Source: Rhodospirillales bacterium (GTDB taxonomy: Bacteria > Pseudomonadota > Alphaproteobacteria > Rhodospirillales > JANQFP01). Taken from it: a stretch of 64,000 nucleotides of DNA. The number at the start of each line of letters is the position of its first letter. Positions within the stretch are counted from its first letter, which is position 1. This document shows, piece by piece, positions 62,201-64,000 of the stretch. The notes under the pieces are model-generated. The model was not told where the DNA came from. It ran no database searches and was given only the letters and a program-made list of their open reading frames with translations. The DNA is taken from contig JANQFP010000157.1 of assembly GCA_028277795.1 (NCBI GenBank), forward strand, positions 1-64,000, in the 5' to 3' direction. Position numbers and translations under genes: made by a program.

Positions 62201-62876
62201 CCACGGTGGTGCCGCGGATGCCGATGGTGGCGACCGGGGTGGTCATGGTCATCGCCGAGATGCCGGTCTTGGCGATCTCGCCGCTGACCAGGGTGAACAC
62301 CCCCCGGACCATGTTGAACGCGGCCTTGCCGCCGGCACCTTCCGGGTCATAGACCATCTCGTCGATGACCATGCGGCCGTTCTCGCCGAGCGAGAAGGTG
62401 GTGTCGTCGGCGAAGATGATGCCGATGCGTCCGTCGGCCGCGGTCTCGACCACGTCGCCTTCGAAGATGGCGGTTCCCTTGGCGGCCTCTTCCCAGACGC
62501 CGGTGAGGTGGCTGACGACGACCGTCCCGACGACGGTCTCGACCCGGCCGATGGCCTCGCCGCCATCCACCTGGGAGTCGGGAGCGGCTTGGGCCAGTTG
62601 CCGGGTCGCGTGGGCCCCCGCCAGGCGGGCCGCCAGGGCCGGACCGATGACGGCGCCCCCGGCGGTCACCAGGTCGGGCGGCGACTCGGCGGCGAAGAAC
62701 CCCCGGACGACGGTGGTCTGCCCGTCGGCCTGGCGCACCACCAGGTCGACGCCGTGGCGGATCAGGTCGGCCGCCAACAGCCGGTCGTCGCCGGCAACCC
62801 GAACCGTCTCCGCGCGATCCGCGTCGAGGACCACGGACGCATCGGTGCCGACATCGGCGGACCCGCGAATCGCCAT
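59205..62876 (-). CDS. Large secreted protein: FecR-like domain plus RTX (hemolysin-type) repeats
   Basis: A 1223-residue acidic protein. Residues about 105-245 form a FecR-like domain (VVVSHLTGVWEEAAKGTAIF, TTPVATIGIRGTTV). Then come a long Asp/Glu/Gly/Pro linker with PAGPAGPAGDP repeats and two alanine-rich helical repeats (FDDALAAGADADAAMRSAAA; FEAALAQGASAEAAFRDAAT). From about residue 780, nonapeptide RTX repeats follow (DDIVFGGAGDGGDVLFGGAG, GGAGDDELFGEDGNDTLDGG). There is no signal peptide; export by type I secretion is likely, but no transporter is adjacent. Probably a surface adhesin or matrix protein. Confidence 0.87.
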   Translation of the reverse strand: MAIRGSADVGTDASVVLDADRAETVRVAGDDRLLAADLIRHGVDLVVRQADGQTTVVRGFFAAESPPDLVTAGGAVIGPALAARLAGAHATRQLAQAAPDSQVDGGEAIGRVETVVGTVVVSHLTGVWEEAAKGTAIFEGDVVETAADGRIGIIFADDTTFSLGENGRMVIDEMVYDPEGAGGKAAFNMVRGVFTLVSGEIAKTGISAMTMTTPVATIGIRGTTVAGRAAAEGEVNTVTLLADRGGGVGELVVTNSAGVQVLSAPLQTTLMTSAFTPPPPPIRIPAAQAQRLYGAVDQVRPQQSGAAQGDEGSAPDASEGGADAAAGEGPAGDEAAAEGEGTESAGEGDTDGDLGATEDPAAEGDTDTEADATAEGDPDAADAPGDAPGEGAGDAPGQDAVAGDAPGPEATDPGAPGPGDVAGVPGPAGPAGPAGDPAAVGFGGPAGAPPSDAPGPEVDLVQTAFDDALAAGADADAAMRSAAAAAMMEGLAQGASFDDLATVETAAMQAFEAALAQGASAEAAFRDAATAADQASGALIAGGPQDGPGGPGQDGSGNDPRGIGGPAGSDTDPGSAPEGTDPGPDGSVGTDDLAALHGGYAVGYGLGIGEQFTPGPGLSFAFGQHVGLGAVSDLQFEFGGEFGFGDDEGAFEEDEGPDFIPVEEFDEILNATIEDNNLIGGDGNTNFVMAHGGAGQTVPSGTLGGDDRVSGNGGVDQITFDNLHQAIGRMDAAARMLYMWNFAGAPAGTPLPPAALDPGVDDVASVEFFSMEQIYFASYDDTDRIVFPIDFGEAFIGMMYAGGAGADEINADYVGSPTEDDAAGWFTTIDGLLVLGGEGDDIVFGGAGDGGDVLFGGAGDDFLSGRAGTDTVIAWNGDDELFGGAGDDELFGEDGNDTLDGGPGSDSLVGGAGNDVFVFEDGDVPAGGGDSVQGGTGTDTIRLDGDTDFDMSTLNISGIETLLVNDADGQIITAQAIFGGDGITAIGAGGANAGNTLRAAFDTFDLSGVTTAANLIDTLEATDFGFGVNIRDTDEARSRTLVGSGNDDQLRGGPGDDTLNGTAGSDRFLFEAISAADGSSTNGVDVIPGAILQTGPGGDILDFATAGSAISGDGSLTTSTIAGLGGLADRSAVVLTDDATGNAAALKTALDLTGVDTAAGIGNRVVLWEIDANTVGVGAFRNTDAVDDDDVVVTQVAQITGFADQAAVDAFTGSLTVDNVAVF

Positions 62877-63057
62877 GACGCCTGTTCTAGACCTTTTGCG
62901 AGACGCACGGCCGGATCACCGCCCGGCCATTCGGACGCGGACACCGCCTCGCGCCCGCGCCGGCCCCAGTATAACACCAAGGATCATCATCAATAAGGCT
63001 TGCAATTCAGACGCTTCGCGGTCGGCCGGCGGCGCCGCGCGGGCCGCCGAAACCCCA

Positions 63058-63208
63058 AAGAAAAACCGGGAACCCGAAGGTTCCCGGTGAAGTCTAACAG
63101 GGAGGCTTCACGTCTGGGGGACGTAGGACCCGTTCCAGGAACGAGCCCCTCGTTTCAGGCATTGCACCCGAAACTCGAAACAGGCAATGCTGCGACGCAA
63201 CATTGTCG
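63058..63208 (-). ncRNA. Putative small RNA 2 (paralogue of small RNA 1)
   Basis: A minus-strand transcript ending in a perfect 10-bp hairpin ACCGGGAACC/GGTTCCCGGT (63065-63088) followed by TTTTCTTT. Upstream, 63089-63131 matches small RNA 1 almost base for base; here the ACGTC/GACGT hairpin has a CCCCA loop, and TGAAG/CTTCA encloses CCTCCCTGTTAGA. The 5' end (63185-63205) is a near-perfect hairpin. Predicted length about 150 nt. No protein frame with a start and ribosome binding site is seen. Confidence 0.6.
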
Positions 63209-63214
63209 TTACGG

Positions 63215-63244
63215 TTTATATTCTTTTTGCACTGCAAACGTCAC
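63215..63244 (-). promoter_or_regulatory. Promoter of putative small RNA 2 with overlapping palindrome
   Basis: GTGACG (63239-63244), 18-bp spacer, TATAAA (63215-63220) on the minus strand. The palindrome TTTGCACTGCAAA (63226-63238) fills the spacer and would let a repressor block the promoter. Confidence 0.45.
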
Positions 63245-63373
63245 CCGCAAAAATTTCAGCCCAGCCATGCAATTGTCGCATAGCTTTCCGGCTGGCACGG
63301 GGCGTGCTATAACTTGTTGATTTTTATGGCAAATAAATCTGATCGAACGATTCCGTTTGATCAGATATCGCTC

Positions 63374-64000
63374 TCAAAGGCCGTCAGAGTCGATCTTGCG
63401 GACCAGGAAGTCGCGGAACACGGCGATGCGCTTGGAGTGGCGCAGTTCCTCGGGATAGACGAAATAGGTCTCCACCGTCGGTCCCTTGATCTCGGGGAGC
63501 ACGGCCACCAGGTTGCGCGACTGCAGGCTCATGTAGTCGGGCAGGGCGCCGAGGCCCACGCCGGCCTGGACCGCCCGATAGATGCCATACACGCTGTTCA
63601 CCCGGAGGGTGGCGCGGCGTGGCTTGTCGGGCCTGGCGCCGGCTTCGAGCAGCCAGTTGAGGTTGCTGAACGGCGGCACCGAGTCCTCGCCGTAGACGAC
63701 GATACGGTGGTTGTCCAGGTCCTCCGGCTTGCGCGGCATGCCGTGGGCCTTGAGGTACTCTGGCGCGGCGAACACGTGGAAGCGCAGGGTCATCAGCCGG
63801 CGCTGTATGAGGTCCGGCTGGCGCGGCGGCATCATGCGGATGGCCACGTCGGCCTGGCGCATGGACAGGTCGAGCTCGGTATCGGCGAGAACCATGGAGA
63901 CGTCGATGTCGGGGTAGGTCTCCAGGAACTCCTTGATGCGCGAGGTCAGCCACACGGAGCCGAAGGCGACGGTCGTGGTCACGATCAGCGGCCCCGCGGG
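63374..64000 (-). CDS. LysR-type transcriptional regulator, C-terminal part (cut by window end)
   Basis: Only the effector-binding part of a LysR-family regulator is in the window, 208 residues. It shows the periplasmic-binding-protein fold with VTTTVAFGSVWLTSRIKEFL, DLSMRQADVAIRMMPPRQPD, AAPEYLKAHG and AGVGLGALPDYM. The reading frame continues past position 64000, so the DNA-binding N-terminus is outside; the GTG at 63982 is not a real start. The target genes are unknown. The small RNA 2 terminator would also stop this transcript. Confidence 0.88.
   Translation of the reverse strand, partial: PAGPLIVTTTVAFGSVWLTSRIKEFLETYPDIDVSMVLADTELDLSMRQADVAIRMMPPRQPDLIQRRLMTLRFHVFAAPEYLKAHGMPRKPEDLDNHRIVVYGEDSVPPFSNLNWLLEAGARPDKPRRATLRVNSVYGIYRAVQAGVGLGALPDYMSLQSRNLVAVLPEIKGPTVETYFVYPEELRHSKRIAVFRDFLVRKIDSDGL

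Overview
The window is GC-rich DNA (very roughly 68-70% by eye). It looks like the chromosome of a free-living, flagellated alphaproteobacterium, probably close to Rhodospirillales. The markers are FliX and FlaF (alphaproteobacterial flagellar regulators), a DksA variant with one cysteine, a Maf/DUF115 flagellin-modification protein as known from Magnetospirillum, an O2-independent ubiquinone set (UbiT/UbiU/UbiV) and a complete N-type rotary ATPase operon. No species can be named from sequence reading alone.

Layout. 1-3.1 kb: feoABC ferrous-iron uptake on the minus strand, with a Fur-like box upstream of feoA. 3.2-7.3 kb: a decayed accessory island. It holds an integrase-like gene that has lost its catalytic residues, paired REP palindromes, a transposase remnant, short hypotheticals with two in-frame ambers, and a protein with a HEPN-like RX4H motif. 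7.3-15.8 kb: housekeeping genes, namely uvrB, ubiTUV, a cytidylate-kinase-like protein, tRNA-Ser(GGA), a TfoX-N protein, a YdcF/SanA-like protein and a ribbon-helix-helix protein. 15.8-18.8 kb: a large AsmA-family gene. 19-25.5 kb: atpDCQRBEFAG, an N-ATPase, tail-to-tail with a P2-type cation ATPase (25.5-28.2 kb). 28.5-50.5 kb: the flagellar region. It begins with a flagellin under a strong sigma70-like promoter. A filament-modification island follows: two TPR/GT9-like glycosyltransferases, a radical SAM/SPASM enzyme, Maf, a TPR/GT41 (OGT-like) transferase, an exported protein, an unrecognised flagellin-like helical protein and FlaF. Then come flgL-flgK-flgN-flgJ'-flgI and, beyond an AT-rich hypothetical gene flanked by REPs, flgE with a sigma54 promoter. 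50.8-55.5 kb: a HAD phosphatase and an fbpABC ferric-iron ABC transporter with its own Fur-like box. 55.7-59 kb: fliX, dksA and a divergent EF-G paralogue. 59-64 kb: a large FecR/RTX secreted protein bracketed by two paralogous putative small RNAs, then a LysR-type regulator cut by the window end.

How the genes fit together. Two iron importers (Fe2+ by Feo, Fe3+ by Fbp) share a similar operator and are probably both Fur-controlled. UbiTUV indicates that ubiquinone is made without oxygen. The N-ATPase is a second rotary ATPase working beside a housekeeping F1Fo outside the window. The flagellar block couples filament, hook and hook-filament junction genes with an unusually rich protein-modification set.

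The best candidates for undescribed biology are (i) the flagellin-modification island with its radical SAM enzyme and the flagellin-like protein at 37595-38416, and (ii) the two homologous ~150-nt minus-strand RNAs at ~59.0 and ~63.1 kb, which share a C-rich hairpin module and intrinsic terminators. All calls come from reading the sequence; no database search was run.
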